Below are positions 34,363-43,565 of a stretch of DNA of 46,176 nt, piece by piece. Source of the stretch: an uncultured Dorea sp. (lineage in GTDB: Bacteria; Bacillota; Clostridia; Lachnospirales; Lachnospiraceae). The position numbers and the translations under genes are program-made. The notes beneath the pieces are model-generated. The model saw nothing but the letters and a program-made list of their open reading frames with translations, had not been told where the DNA came from and made no database searches. Positions within the stretch are counted from its first letter, which is position 1, and every line of letters begins with the position of its first letter. The stretch covers positions 1 through 46,176 of the forward strand of contig CANSLW010000002.1 of NCBI GenBank assembly GCA_947647815.1, in the 5' to 3' direction.

Positions 34363-34391
34363 TTGACAAACCGTTATCCGGTGACTATAAT
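34363..34391 (+). promoter_or_regulatory. Consensus sigma-A promoter of valS
   Basis: TTGACA at 34363-34368, exactly 17 bases, and TATAAT at 34386-34391: a perfect consensus promoter. Transcription would begin near 34398, at the start of the T-box leader. Confidence 0.92.
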
Positions 34392-34397
34392 CCTCAT

Positions 34398-34738
34398 TAA
34401 AGTTTATAGAACAAAGGCGTTGAAGAAGAGGAGTATGCATAAGTTCATTCTGACAGAGAGAGTATCCTGGTGTACTGACACATTCATAATTTGACTAACT
34501 GAACATGTCAGTACACTAGGCTGAGAGATACTTAAGAATTGAGATGCAGAAGGTAGCTTTGGAGCCGGATGACCGAACCTTTTGATGTTTTTGTACATAA
34601 CAGAAGCTTAAGTAATCCCGGAGTCGTTCCCGTTACAGAATAAGATGAGAGGTATAGAAGTATTTCTTCTATATAAATAAAGGTGGTACCGCGATTAGAT
34701 TACACATCGCCCTTTACATAGTAGAGGGCGGTTTTTTA
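34398..34738 (+). promoter_or_regulatory. T-box riboswitch (valine, GUA specifier) upstream of valS
   Basis: The leader of about 390 bases carries a T-box. In Stem I, AGTA-TGCAT (34432-34439) on the 5' side pairs with ATGCA (34543-34547), followed by GAAG and the specifier GTA at 34553-34555, a valine codon in the same place as GGC in the well-known glyQS leader. The T-box sequence AAAGGTGGTACCGCG is at 34679-34693; its TGGT fits the ACCA end of tRNA-Val. The terminator CGCCCT...AGGGCG (34709-34730) with T6 follows. Uncharged tRNA-Val should favour the antiterminator and raise valS expression. Confidence 0.95.
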
Positions 34739-34789
34739 GTATACGCTCTCGAATATTTGTAAAAAAGAGAGTACAAGGAGAGAGGAAAC

Positions 34790-37447
34790 ATGAGTCAGAA
34801 TCTGGAGACAACTTACAATCCGAAAGAGATTGAACCCAAATTATATGAGAAATGGTGTGAGAAGAAATATTTCCACGCTGAAGTGGACAGAAGCAAAAAG
34901 CCCTTCACAACAGTAATGCCTCCGCCGAATATTACCGGTAAGCTGCATATGGGGCATGCGCTGGATAATACACTGCAGGATATCATCATCCGGTATAAGA
35001 GGATGCAGGGATTCAATGCATTATGGGTTCCGGGAACAGACCACGCGGCTATCTCTACAGAGGTAAAGGTAACAAACCAGTTAAAGGATGAAGGAATCGA
35101 CAAGAAGGAATTAGGACGTGAGAAATTCTTAGAGAGAACCTGGCAGTGGAAGGATGAGTATGCTGGGACGATAGAGAGACAGCTTGAGAAACTAGGCGTA
35201 TCCTGCGACTGGGACAGAGAACGGTTTACCATGGATGAAGGATGCTCTAAGGCTGTTGAAGAAGTATTTATCAGGCTCTATGAGAAAGGATATATTTACA
35301 AAGGGTCCAGAATCATCAACTGGTGTCCGGTATGTAAGACGTCCCTGTCTGATGCTGAAGTTGAGCATGAGGAACAGGACGGATTCTTCTGGCATATCAA
35401 ATATCCGATTGTAGGGACAGATGAATTCCTTGAGATTGCAACGACCCGTCCAGAGACCATGCTTGGAGATACGGCGATCGCAGTACATCCGGACGACGAG
35501 AGATATAAGGATATCGTAGGAAAGAAAGCGCTTCTGCCTTTGGTGAACAGGGAAATTCCGATTGTAGCCGATTACTATGTAGATAAAGAATTCGGGACCG
35601 GAGCAGTTAAGATTACACCGGCTCATGACCCTAATGATTTTGAAGTGGGAAAACGTCATAACCTTCCTGAAATCAACATCATGAACGATGATGCGACAAT
35701 CAATAAAGAAGGCGGCAGATATGCCGGTATGGAGCGTTATGAGGCAAGAAAGGCGATTGTAAAGGACTTAGAAGAACAAGGATATCTGGTGAAGATTGTT
35801 CCGCATTCCCATAATGTAGGAACTCATGACAGATGCCATACGACAGTAGAGCCGCTGATTAAGCAGCAGTGGTTTGTTAAGATGGAAGAACTGGCAAAAC
35901 CAGCGATTGAGGCTATTAAGACAGGTGAGCTTAAGTTCGTGCCAGAGAGATTTGATAAGATATACCTTCACTGGCTTGAGAATATCCGTGACTGGTGTAT
36001 TTCCCGTCAGATTTGGTGGGGACACAGGATTCCGGCATATTATTGTGACGAATGCGGAGAGATTGTGGTGTCAAGAGGTACGCCGGAAGTATGCCCGAAG
36101 TGTGGATGTAAGCATTTTACCCAGGATGAGGATACATTAGACACATGGTTCTCTTCTGCGCTGTGGCCATTTTCCACCCTTGGCTGGCCGGAAGAGACAG
36201 AGGATCTTAAGTATTTCTATCCGACAGATGTACTGGTGACAGGATATGATATCATCTTCTTCTGGGTTATCCGTATGGTATTCTCAGGATATGAGCATAC
36301 GGGCAAATCTCCGTTCCATACGGTATTTATCCACGGGCTTGTGAGAGATTCCCAGGGACGTAAGATGAGTAAATCATTGGGAAATGGAATCGATCCGCTG
36401 GAGATTATAGACCAGTATGGCGCAGATGCGCTGCGTATGACACTGGTGACAGGAAATGCACCTGGAAATGATATGCGTTTCTACCATGAGAGAGTCGAGG
36501 CAAGCCGTAATTTTGCCAATAAGGTATGGAATGCTTCAAGATTTATCTTGATGAACCTTGGAGATAAGGAACTTAAGAAGCCAGAGGACTTTAAACTTCA
36601 TCCGGGTGACATGTGGATTATATCCAGATGCAACAGACTGATTCGAGAAGTGACTGAGAACATGGATAAGTTTGAACTGGGTATTGCACTGTCCAAGATC
36701 TACGATTTCCTGTGGGATGAATTCTGCGACTGGTATATTGAGATTGCAAAATACCGTATCTATCATGCCGACGAAGACGCTCAGAGCGCGAACGATGCAC
36801 TATGGACCTTAAGAGAAGTGCTTAAGAATGCATTGAAACTTCTGCACCCGTATATGCCGTTCGTATCAGAAGAGATCTACAGTAAACTGGTGCCTGAGGA
36901 GGAATCTCTGATGATGTCCAGATGGCCGGTATATGATGAGAAGAGAGATTTCCCGATGGCAGAGAACATTGTGGAGCATTTCAAGGAGATTATCCGCGGA
37001 GTGCGTAATGTACGCGCTGAGATGAATGTTCCGAATTCCAGAAAAGCAACGATATATGTTGTCTGCGGGGACCAGCAGTTGTGTGCAGGATTTGAGTTCC
37101 TGAAGAATTCGGCAGTTATGATGGCTGCGGCAAATGAGTTTATTATTCAGCAGGATAAGGCGGGAATTGCAGAGGATGCTGTATCTATCGTAGTTCCGGA
37201 TGCTACCGTGTACGTACCGTTGGAAGAGTTGATTGATTTTGCACAGGAGATAGAACGTCTGACAAAAGAAGAGGCGCGTCTGACAAAGGAGATTGCACGT
37301 GCGCAGGGCATGCTGAATAATGAGAAATTTGTAAGTAAGGCGCCAGAGGCAAAAGTAAAAGAAGAACAGGAGAAGCTTGAGAAATACAGACAGATGAAGA
37401 CTCAGGTAAGCGCAAGGCTTGAGAGTCTTAAAGAGAAACAGGCTTAA
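34790..37447 (+). CDS. valS: Valine--tRNA ligase
   Basis: Class I aminoacyl-tRNA synthetase of 885 aa, charging tRNA-Val in the cytoplasm. The HIGH motif appears as H53-M-G-H56 in [19 protein letters not shown], and the KMSKS motif as K525-M-S-K-S529 in [15 protein letters not shown]. The editing (CP1) domain lies between ([19 protein letters not shown]), and the anticodon-binding and C-terminal coiled-coil domains ([20 protein letters not shown]) complete it. Full length. The gene is preceded by a valine T-box, which fits exactly. AAGGAGAG precedes the ATG. Confidence 0.98.
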   Translation: MSQNLETTYNPKEIEPKLYEKWCEKKYFHAEVDRSKKPFTTVMPPPNITGKLHMGHALDNTLQDIIIRYKRMQGFNALWVPGTDHAAISTEVKVTNQLKDEGIDKKELGREKFLERTWQWKDEYAGTIERQLEKLGVSCDWDRERFTMDEGCSKAVEEVFIRLYEKGYIYKGSRIINWCPVCKTSLSDAEVEHEEQDGFFWHIKYPIVGTDEFLEIATTRPETMLGDTAIAVHPDDERYKDIVGKKALLPLVNREIPIVADYYVDKEFGTGAVKITPAHDPNDFEVGKRHNLPEINIMNDDATINKEGGRYAGMERYEARKAIVKDLEEQGYLVKIVPHSHNVGTHDRCHTTVEPLIKQQWFVKMEELAKPAIEAIKTGELKFVPERFDKIYLHWLENIRDWCISRQIWWGHRIPAYYCDECGEIVVSRGTPEVCPKCGCKHFTQDEDTLDTWFSSALWPFSTLGWPEETEDLKYFYPTDVLVTGYDIIFFWVIRMVFSGYEHTGKSPFHTVFIHGLVRDSQGRKMSKSLGNGIDPLEIIDQYGADALRMTLVTGNAPGNDMRFYHERVEASRNFANKVWNASRFILMNLGDKELKKPEDFKLHPGDMWIISRCNRLIREVTENMDKFELGIALSKIYDFLWDEFCDWYIEIAKYRIYHADEDAQSANDALWTLREVLKNALKLLHPYMPFVSEEIYSKLVPEEESLMMSRWPVYDEKRDFPMAENIVEHFKEIIRGVRNVRAEMNVPNSRKATIYVVCGDQQLCAGFEFLKNSAVMMAAANEFIIQQDKAGIAEDAVSIVVPDATVYVPLEELIDFAQEIERLTKEEARLTKEIARAQGMLNNEKFVSKAPEAKVKEEQEKLEKYRQMKTQVSARLESLKEKQA

Positions 37448-37477
37448 TAGGCAAATCAGCATTCATAAGGGGAGATT

Positions 37478-39682
37478 ATGAAGAAGTTTCAAGTTAGGAA
37501 GCCCGATGTCAAAGGGGCATTTCATAAACTGAGGAATATTAAAAAGGATGATGTGAAGGCATACTGGAGTGCCAAAAAAGAGAGACGTGCCAGAATCTTA
37601 GAAGAGAGACGCAATAGTGCATTTGCACAGAAGATGAGGCCGGTATATCTGTTCATGAACAGAATATCACTGATCCTGCATGCACTTCTGGCTTGTATGA
37701 TTAATTTTGCAATTGAGGCAATCTCCAGGCATTCAGCAGTAAAAGCATGGGATTATATGACAGGGACACCAGTGGTGTTCCTGTATAATGCGTTTATGAT
37801 ATTCATAACATTTTCGGTTGTATATCTGGTCAGGCGGAGGATATTTGTCCGTATCATTATCAGTGTGCTATGGATGACGCTTGGCGTGGCAAACGGATAC
37901 ATGCTTATGAAGAGGGTGACGCCGTTCAATGCCCAGGATTTTAAGGTGGCAAAGGATGGATTGACGCTGATTAATAATTATTTCAATGGAGTGGAACTGG
38001 TTGTCTTATGTGTCGGGATTGCTGCAGTTGTAATCTGGGTAATCTCTATGTGGAGACGGGGCGGACAATTCAATGGAAAGATGCATCGCTTATGGGCGTT
38101 GGCAGGAGTATTCGCATGGTTTGCGCTGTATGGATTCGTCTCAGACCAGGCAGTAGATAAGAGGGTAGTATCTACGTATTTCGGGAATATTGCATTTGCA
38201 TATGAAGATTATGGTCTTCCATACTGCTTTATGGCGAGTGTATTTAATACGGGAATTACTGAGCCGAATAATTACAATGAAGAAACGATTGCACAGATTA
38301 CCAATCAGGGAGATATGGCTAAGAATGAGACAGGACGGGCAGAAGATGATCTGCCGAATATCATTTTCATTCAGCTGGAGTCTTATTTTGATGTAGCAGA
38401 AGCGGAATTTTTCACGACATCCGAAGATGCATGTCCGAACCTCCACTCTATGTATGAGAACTATTCTTCAGGATATTTCAAAGTGCCGTCTATCGGCGCA
38501 GGAACTGCTAATACGGAGTTCGAAGTCCTGACAGGCATGAACTTAAGATATTTTGGGCCTGGGGAATATCCGTACAAAACGGTGCTTAAGAACCGGGTGA
38601 GCGAAAGTGCGGCAACAGCGCTTGGCGAGTTGGGATACGGTACTCATGCACTCCATAACAATGGGGGCAACTTCTACAGCAGGGCAAGAGTATTCAATAA
38701 TACAGGATTTGACAGTTACACCAGCAAGGAATTCATGAATATCCTTCAGACAACGGAGAATGGATGGGCGAAGGATGATATACTCATCCAGCACATTATG
38801 GATGCCATGGATACGACAGAGGGACAGGATTTTATATTCGGAATCAGCGTTCAGGGTCATGGAGACTATCCGGAAGAGAAAGTAATTGAGAATCCGAAGA
38901 TTCTGGTAGAGGGAATCAAGGATGAAGGATTGAAGAATAAATGGGAATATTATGTGAACCAGGTCTATGAGATGGACGAATTCGCGGGGAATCTGGTGAA
39001 AGCTGTGGAAGAACGTGGTGAACCGGCAGTGATCGTATTCTATGGCGACCATTTGCCGACCATGGGGTTGAAAGCAGAAGATTTAAAAGGCCGTTATCTG
39101 TATAATACGAATTATGTGATATGGGATAATATCGGACTTGAGAAGGAAGACCGCAATATTCCGTCTTATCAGATTATGGCAGATGTATTAGACAGGCTGG
39201 ATATCCATTCAGGCACAGTCTTCAACTATCATCAGGAGAGAAGAAAGACGAAGAATTATCTGGCGGATCTGGAATTGCTGCAGTATGATATCCTGTATGG
39301 GGATCAGTATGTATATGACGGGAAGCTTCCAATTACCAAGGGACATATGGTGATGGGTGTACGGGATGTAAGTCTTAAAAATATCATCCCTCATCTGGAA
39401 GAAGGCTGCAGTCTCTATGGAGAGAATTTTACAAGATCAAGCAGAGTGTTTGTTAATGGAGAGCGGCAGAAGAGTTCATTTCTGAATAATACCAGAATTG
39501 ACCTGCCGGAGACAGAACTGAACGATGAAGATGTAATTGTAGTAAGTCAGTATGGGTCCAGTAATACTGTTTTTAGAAAATCTGACGAATACATCTACCA
39601 GGATGGTGAATTGATTCTGCAGGAAGGAACTGCGACGAGTAAGAAGAAGTCCTGGGTAGAGCAGTTGGATGAGGAAGAGTAA
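37478..39682 (+). CDS. LtaS-like sulfatase-family membrane protein (lipoteichoic acid/glycerol-phosphate transferase type)
   Basis: Membrane protein of 734 aa. A basic N-terminal cytoplasmic region (1-55) is followed by about five hydrophobic segments up to about residue 230, then an extracellular sulfatase-type domain: NIIFIQLESYFDV (metal site), GAGTANTEFEVLTG with Thr343 as the LtaS-type nucleophile, ISVQGHGDYP, and VIVFYGDHLPTMG. This is the LtaS layout (glycerol-phosphate transfer for lipoteichoic acid or similar polymers). It is about 90 residues longer than LtaS, with an extra C-terminal stretch. Its TAA overlaps the folC ATG by one base. Confidence 0.88.
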   Translation: MKKFQVRKPDVKGAFHKLRNIKKDDVKAYWSAKKERRARILEERRNSAFAQKMRPVYLFMNRISLILHALLACMINFAIEAISRHSAVKAWDYMTGTPVVFLYNAFMIFITFSVVYLVRRRIFVRIIISVLWMTLGVANGYMLMKRVTPFNAQDFKVAKDGLTLINNYFNGVELVVLCVGIAAVVIWVISMWRRGGQFNGKMHRLWALAGVFAWFALYGFVSDQAVDKRVVSTYFGNIAFAYEDYGLPYCFMASVFNTGITEPNNYNEETIAQITNQGDMAKNETGRAEDDLPNIIFIQLESYFDVAEAEFFTTSEDACPNLHSMYENYSSGYFKVPSIGAGTANTEFEVLTGMNLRYFGPGEYPYKTVLKNRVSESAATALGELGYGTHALHNNGGNFYSRARVFNNTGFDSYTSKEFMNILQTTENGWAKDDILIQHIMDAMDTTEGQDFIFGISVQGHGDYPEEKVIENPKILVEGIKDEGLKNKWEYYVNQVYEMDEFAGNLVKAVEERGEPAVIVFYGDHLPTMGLKAEDLKGRYLYNTNYVIWDNIGLEKEDRNIPSYQIMADVLDRLDIHSGTVFNYHQERRKTKNYLADLELLQYDILYGDQYVYDGKLPITKGHMVMGVRDVSLKNIIPHLEEGCSLYGENFTRSSRVFVNGERQKSSFLNNTRIDLPETELNDEDVIVVSQYGSSNTVFRKSDEYIYQDGELILQEGTATSKKKSWVEQLDEEE

Positions 39683-41007
39683 TGAGATCAGAAACATTCA
39701 CATATGCCGATGCCGTGGCTTATATCGAAGAGATTCCAAAGTTTACCAAGAAGCATACACTGGAGCATACGAAGGAGTTCCTGAGAAGGCTTGGGAATCC
39801 GGCTGTCAACCGGAAGATTATCCATGTGGCGGGGACGAATGGAAAAGGTTCTGTCTGTGCATATCTGCAGGCAATTCTGATGGCGGAAGGTAAGAATACA
39901 GGATTTTTTACTTCGCCTCATCTGGTGACAGTTAATGAGCGGATACGGGTGAATAACGTACCGGTGGATAATGAGACTTTCCTTAGGATATTCTGCCAGG
40001 TGCTTGGGGTGGTCAGACGAATGGAACAGGAGGAGATGGAGCATCCCTCTTACTTTGAGTTCTTGTTTGGCATGGGAATGAAAGCGTTTGATGAGACAGA
40101 CGTAGAATATATTATCTTAGAAACCGGACTTGGAGGAAGGCTTGACGCGACGAATTCCATAGAACGTCCTGCACTGTCTGTCATCACATCCATAAGCCTT
40201 GATCATACGGATATCCTGGGAGAGACAATCAGGCAGATTGCAGGAGAGAAGGCAGGGATTATCAAGCCGGAAGTCCCGGTAATCTATGACGGAAGCAATA
40301 CAGAGGCATCGGAGGTAATCCGTAATACAGCGATGGAAAGAGGAGCGCCCTGTAGAGAAATATCGAAAAATGCGTTCGAAATCCGGGAAGTTACCAGGAA
40401 ATATATTGCATTTTCCCGGGGGAATGCGTATGATAAAGATGTTATCTATCAGGTGCCGATCTGTGGATGTTATCAGGCGATGAATGCAGAGATTGCTATC
40501 TGTGCGGCAGAATATCTGATGAGAGATGAAGATATTTGCAAGGAACGCTGGAAGGAAGCGGTTGCGTCTCTGCAGTGGGAAGGCAGGATGGAACAGGCAG
40601 CGCCGCATCTGATTATAGACGGAGCACATAATCCTGGAGCAGTTGAAGCATTTGTAGAGAGTGTAAATGCACTCGGGTTTAACCAGAATGAAGCGCCTGT
40701 GATACTGTTCTCAGCCGTCAGAGATAAGAAGTATGAACAGATGATAGCGTATTTATGTGAGAATCTGAATGCAAGAGCCTATGTGGTTACGGAAGTTGAT
40801 GATGCAAGAAAGGTTCCGGCGGATGAATTAGGACGGGTGTTTAAGCGATATACGGCGAAGAAGGTTATCTGTGCGTCAGATGTAGACGACGCGTTAAGAG
40901 CTGCAAGGGAAGAGAGAAAAGGGGCGGGAGATGTCTATTGTCTGGGTTCTCTGTACCTTGCAGGCATGATAAAGAAGCGACTGGAAGGAGGCGGTTATCT
41001 TGCTTAA
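39682..41007 (+). CDS. folC: Folylpolyglutamate synthase / dihydrofolate synthase
   Basis: Mur-ligase family enzyme of 441 aa that adds glutamate to folates (and, if bifunctional, to dihydropteroate). The P-loop is HVAGTNGKGSVCAYL (about residues 48-62), followed by SPHLVTVNERIRVN, the conserved ETGLGGRLDATN, and SISLDHTDILGETIRQIAGEKAGIIKP (core HTDILG and KAGI). The C-terminal domain has LIIDGAHNPGA. Its ATG shares a base with the stop of the LtaS-like gene, and the ends of both genes suggest one transcript. It overlaps the small gene after it by 8 bases. Confidence 0.96.
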   Translation: MRSETFTYADAVAYIEEIPKFTKKHTLEHTKEFLRRLGNPAVNRKIIHVAGTNGKGSVCAYLQAILMAEGKNTGFFTSPHLVTVNERIRVNNVPVDNETFLRIFCQVLGVVRRMEQEEMEHPSYFEFLFGMGMKAFDETDVEYIILETGLGGRLDATNSIERPALSVITSISLDHTDILGETIRQIAGEKAGIIKPEVPVIYDGSNTEASEVIRNTAMERGAPCREISKNAFEIREVTRKYIAFSRGNAYDKDVIYQVPICGCYQAMNAEIAICAAEYLMRDEDICKERWKEAVASLQWEGRMEQAAPHLIIDGAHNPGAVEAFVESVNALGFNQNEAPVILFSAVRDKKYEQMIAYLCENLNARAYVVTEVDDARKVPADELGRVFKRYTAKKVICASDVDDALRAAREERKGAGDVYCLGSLYLAGMIKKRLEGGGYLA

Positions 41008-41134
41008 TTTTGAAGAAGAGCTGAAGAAATTCCAGCCCAGTCTGGAGGTGGAAGATCTGGAGGAAGCAATCTATCAGGAAGACCTGACAGATATGACGGA
41101 TATTCTGCGTGAGGTAGTAGAACAGACGAAGTAG
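41000..41134 (+). CDS. Small hypothetical protein, 44 aa
   Basis: An open frame from TTG at 41000 to TAG at 41132-41134 codes for MLNFEEELKKFQ..., a very acidic helical peptide of 44 residues ending in REVVEQTK. AAGGAGG at 40985-40991 lies 8 bases before the TTG, an excellent ribosome site placed inside the end of folC. It overlaps folC by 8 bases and ends 21 bases before the TPR gene, filling an otherwise unexplained gap. No motif is recognised. Confidence 0.7.
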   Translation: MLNFEEELKKFQPSLEVEDLEEAIYQEDLTDMTDILREVVEQTK

Positions 41135-41155
41135 AAGAAGGATAGAGGTTCGTAC

Positions 41156-42532
41156 ATGGATTACACAACAAAGCTTTCTTACCAGTCGATGTACTGGTAT
41201 AATGACGGATTGAAAAAAGCGAAGATAAGAGATTTGTCCGGAGCAATCACGTCATTGAGGAAAAGTTTACAATATAATAGAGCGAACATTGCCACCAGGA
41301 ATCTGCTCGGGCTTGTGTATTATGGAAGAGGGGATGTGATGGAGGCTCTTGTGGAGTGGATCTTAAGCAAGAATTTTCAATCCCATGATAATATTGCGAA
41401 TTATTATATCCAGAAAATCCGGGAGAATCCAGGTGAATTGGAGGCTGTCAACCAGGCGGTTAAGAAGTATAATCAGTCTCTGGAATACTGCCGGCAGAAC
41501 GGAGAAGACCTTGCAATTATCCAGCTTAAGAAGGCGGTTGCTGCCCATCCGAATTACGTGAAAGCGCATCAGCTTCTTGCCCTGATATATATGCATACCG
41601 AACAATATGCATACGCGAGACAATCCATCCGTGCGGCGCACAAGTTAGACACAACTAATGAATTTACTCTCCGATGCCTGCATGAACTGAACCAGATCCG
41701 CAGATCAAGGAATGTCAAGATCAAAGAGGGAGAGAAGAAGGACAAGCACACGATTACGTACAATCTGGGAAATGAGATGATTATCCAGCCTGTGTCCAGT
41801 AATATTAAGGACAACACAGGGCTGCATACAGTCCTGAATATCACGTTTGGACTGGTGGTAGGCATTGCTGTCATGTGGTTTCTGATTCTGCCTGCAATTA
41901 CTGCGTCACGGCAGGAGAAGCTCAACGAACAGGCTATAGGATTCAGTGACCAGATTGCAACTCAGACAGCCCAGATCAGCGCCCTGAAAAAAGAACTGGA
42001 CGAGTATCGTTCTACCAGCGAAGAGTCCGAGAATGCCCAGGCAACAGCCTCCTCGACGCAGGAAAGCTACGAGATTGTGATGTCCATGATAACCCATTTC
42101 CGGGCAAATGATATGAGTGATGCGGCGATGTTGGATGAACTTCTGAAAGTTAATCCGGATTCCCTTGGAACAACAGGACGGGAAAGCTTTGATGAGATCA
42201 CGTCAACTCTCTATCCCCGCATATGTACCAATTTGTACAACACATCCAAGGAGAATTTCGAAGTGGCGAACTATGACGCTGCTATAGCGAATCTGGAGCA
42301 GGTCATGAAGATGGACGAGGGATACAGTGACGGCGGCGCCATGCTGCTTCTTGCACAGTCTTACGAGAGAAGCGGCGCCCAGGACCAGGCGAATCTCAAA
42401 TATCAGAAACTGGTAGAGAGTTACCCGGACACCGATGCTGCTGAGGAAGCACAAGAAGCCCTTGACGCCCAAAACGGGGGCGGAGAAGATGATGAAGGCG
42501 AAGACAGCGGTTCAGACGGAACCGGTGAATAA
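41156..42532 (+). CDS. TPR-repeat membrane protein (TPR - TM - coiled coil - TPR)
   Basis: Protein of 458 aa with two TPR regions on opposite sides of one membrane segment. Residues about 8-165 have TPR-like helices (KIRDLSGAITSLRKSLQYN, NLLGLVYYGRGDVMEALVEW, AHQLLALIYMHTEQYAYARQ); a basic stretch at 180-198 precedes the membrane helix at about 227-247. A coiled coil (about 253-290), then a TPR pair (about 350-430) follow on the outer side; the end is acidic. It looks like a scaffold linking cytoplasm and cell surface. It is in an apparent operon with folC and the 44-aa gene. Function unknown. Confidence 0.82.
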   Translation: MDYTTKLSYQSMYWYNDGLKKAKIRDLSGAITSLRKSLQYNRANIATRNLLGLVYYGRGDVMEALVEWILSKNFQSHDNIANYYIQKIRENPGELEAVNQAVKKYNQSLEYCRQNGEDLAIIQLKKAVAAHPNYVKAHQLLALIYMHTEQYAYARQSIRAAHKLDTTNEFTLRCLHELNQIRRSRNVKIKEGEKKDKHTITYNLGNEMIIQPVSSNIKDNTGLHTVLNITFGLVVGIAVMWFLILPAITASRQEKLNEQAIGFSDQIATQTAQISALKKELDEYRSTSEESENAQATASSTQESYEIVMSMITHFRANDMSDAAMLDELLKVNPDSLGTTGRESFDEITSTLYPRICTNLYNTSKENFEVANYDAAIANLEQVMKMDEGYSDGGAMLLLAQSYERSGAQDQANLKYQKLVESYPDTDAAEEAQEALDAQNGGGEDDEGEDSGSDGTGE

Positions 42533-42533
42533 A

Positions 42534-42671
42534 ACGTTACTTTTCACACCCGAGCCACGCACTGGCTGCGTGGCTGCGGGAGAACATGATTCAGCAGGCA
42601 GTTTGGGCTTCGCGAAGCGAATCTGCATGCCCAAACTGCCCGTTACTGGTCACGGAGTGAACAGTACCAAT
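42534..42671. repeat. Multi-hairpin palindromic element, about 140 bp
   Basis: The element begins just after the TPR gene. It holds GCCACGCA/TGCGTGGC (42554-42561 with 42567-42574, 8 bp), GGCAGTTTGGGC/GCCCAAACTGCC (42597-42608 with 42629-42640, perfect 12 bp, its loop holding TTCGCGAA), and a third unit TTACTGGTCAC/GTGAACAGTA. The first bases (GTTACTTTTCAC) can also pair with the last (GTGAACAGTAC). It does not code. Like the element at 13.9 kb, it is a closed set of hairpins between genes. Confidence 0.55.
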
Positions 42672-42726
42672 AAAACTCTATACACAGAAGAACATAGATG
42701 GTAATATTTGACTTAGTATACGAAAG

Positions 42727-42758
42727 AAAAAGGATATGCGAAGACGCATATCCTTTTT
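42727..42758. terminator. Rho-independent terminator before spoIIAA, usable on both strands
   Basis: AAAAAGGATATGCG at 42727-42740 pairs perfectly with CGCATATCCTTTTT at 42745-42758 around AAGA. It ends the upstream unit 40 bases before spoIIAA. Between it and the spoIIAA ribosome site there is no room for a normal promoter, and I see no sigma-H consensus just upstream. Confidence 0.88.
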
Positions 42759-42797
42759 GTTGTTGCTTTCCATAAAACGTAGAGGAGGAGAGATAAT

Positions 42798-43109
42798 ATG
42801 AAATATCAGGTACAGGAGAACTGTCTGACTGTATTTCTACCCAATGAACTGGATCATCATAATGCAGAAGAAATCAGAAAGGAATCAGACCATCTGATTG
42901 AGCATAATCATATCAGATACGTAATCTTTGATTTTAAGGATACAAATTTCATGGACAGTTCAGGGATTGGAGTAATCATGGGACGTTATAAACGAATCTA
43001 TATGCTGGGAGGAGAAGTGTGTGCAGTGCATACGAATGAAAGAATGAGAAAGATATTGACCATGTCGGGAGTAACCAAAATTATGCAGATATATGAGGAG
43101 GAAGAATAG
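42798..43109 (+). CDS. spoIIAA: Anti-sigma F factor antagonist SpoIIAA
   Basis: STAS-domain anti-anti-sigma factor of 103 aa that releases sigma-F by binding SpoIIAB in the forespore. The phosphorylation motif MDSSGIGVIMGRYK has the phosphoserine at position 54 (D53-S54-S55). The rest follows the STAS fold (ENCLTVFLPNELDHHNAEEI, YVIFDFKDTNF). AGGAGGAG precedes the ATG at 42798. spoIIAB begins at the base after its stop. Confidence 0.97.
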   Translation: MKYQVQENCLTVFLPNELDHHNAEEIRKESDHLIEHNHIRYVIFDFKDTNFMDSSGIGVIMGRYKRIYMLGGEVCAVHTNERMRKILTMSGVTKIMQIYEEEE

Positions 43110-43565
43110 ATGGAACATACCAATGAGATGCAGTTAATCTTTGACAGCCGCTCAACGAATGAATCATTTGCCAGGGTAACGGTGGCGGCATTTATGACAT
43201 CTTTGAATCCTACCGTAGAAGAAGTATCCGACGTAAAGACCGCTGTGTCTGAGGCGGTGACCAATGCCATTATACATGGATATGAAAATGAAGTACATAA
43301 TATAAGTATCCGCTGCCGTACCGAGGGCAAGACGTTGTATATTGAGATTGAAGATAAAGGAAAAGGTATTGAGGATGTGAAACAGGCTATGGAGCCGTTG
43401 TTTACTACCAAGCCAGAACTTGACCGGTCGGGGATGGGATTTTCCTTCATGGAAGCATTCATGGATCATCTGGAAGTGAGTTCTGCTCCGGGGAAAGGCA
43501 CGACGGTGAAGATGGACAAAACAATCGGAAAAGGACGTAGATTATGGACCACACAATCGCTTTGA
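43110..43565 (+). CDS. spoIIAB: Anti-sigma F factor SpoIIAB
   Basis: GHKL-type serine kinase of 151 aa that holds sigma-F inactive and phosphorylates SpoIIAA. The N-box is SEAVTNAIIHGY with Glu48 and Asn52; the G1 box is EDKGKGI, and the G2 box RSGMGFSFME; the lid TTKPELDR is present. It directly abuts spoIIAA (stop at 43107-43109, ATG at 43110) and overlaps sigF by 22 bases, so all three are coupled. Confidence 0.97.
   Translation: MEHTNEMQLIFDSRSTNESFARVTVAAFMTSLNPTVEEVSDVKTAVSEAVTNAIIHGYENEVHNISIRCRTEGKTLYIEIEDKGKGIEDVKQAMEPLFTTKPELDRSGMGFSFMEAFMDHLEVSSAPGKGTTVKMDKTIGKGRRLWTTQSL

Noticed and set aside
42435..42704. An 89-codon + frame across the end of the TPR gene and the hairpin element
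   Set aside because: It overlaps a clear gene, then reads through palindromic DNA; no ribosome site and no protein-like sequence.
42690..42797. A sigma-H promoter for spoIIAA
   Set aside because: No AGGAxxT...GAAT pair could be found, and a strong terminator fills most of the space.
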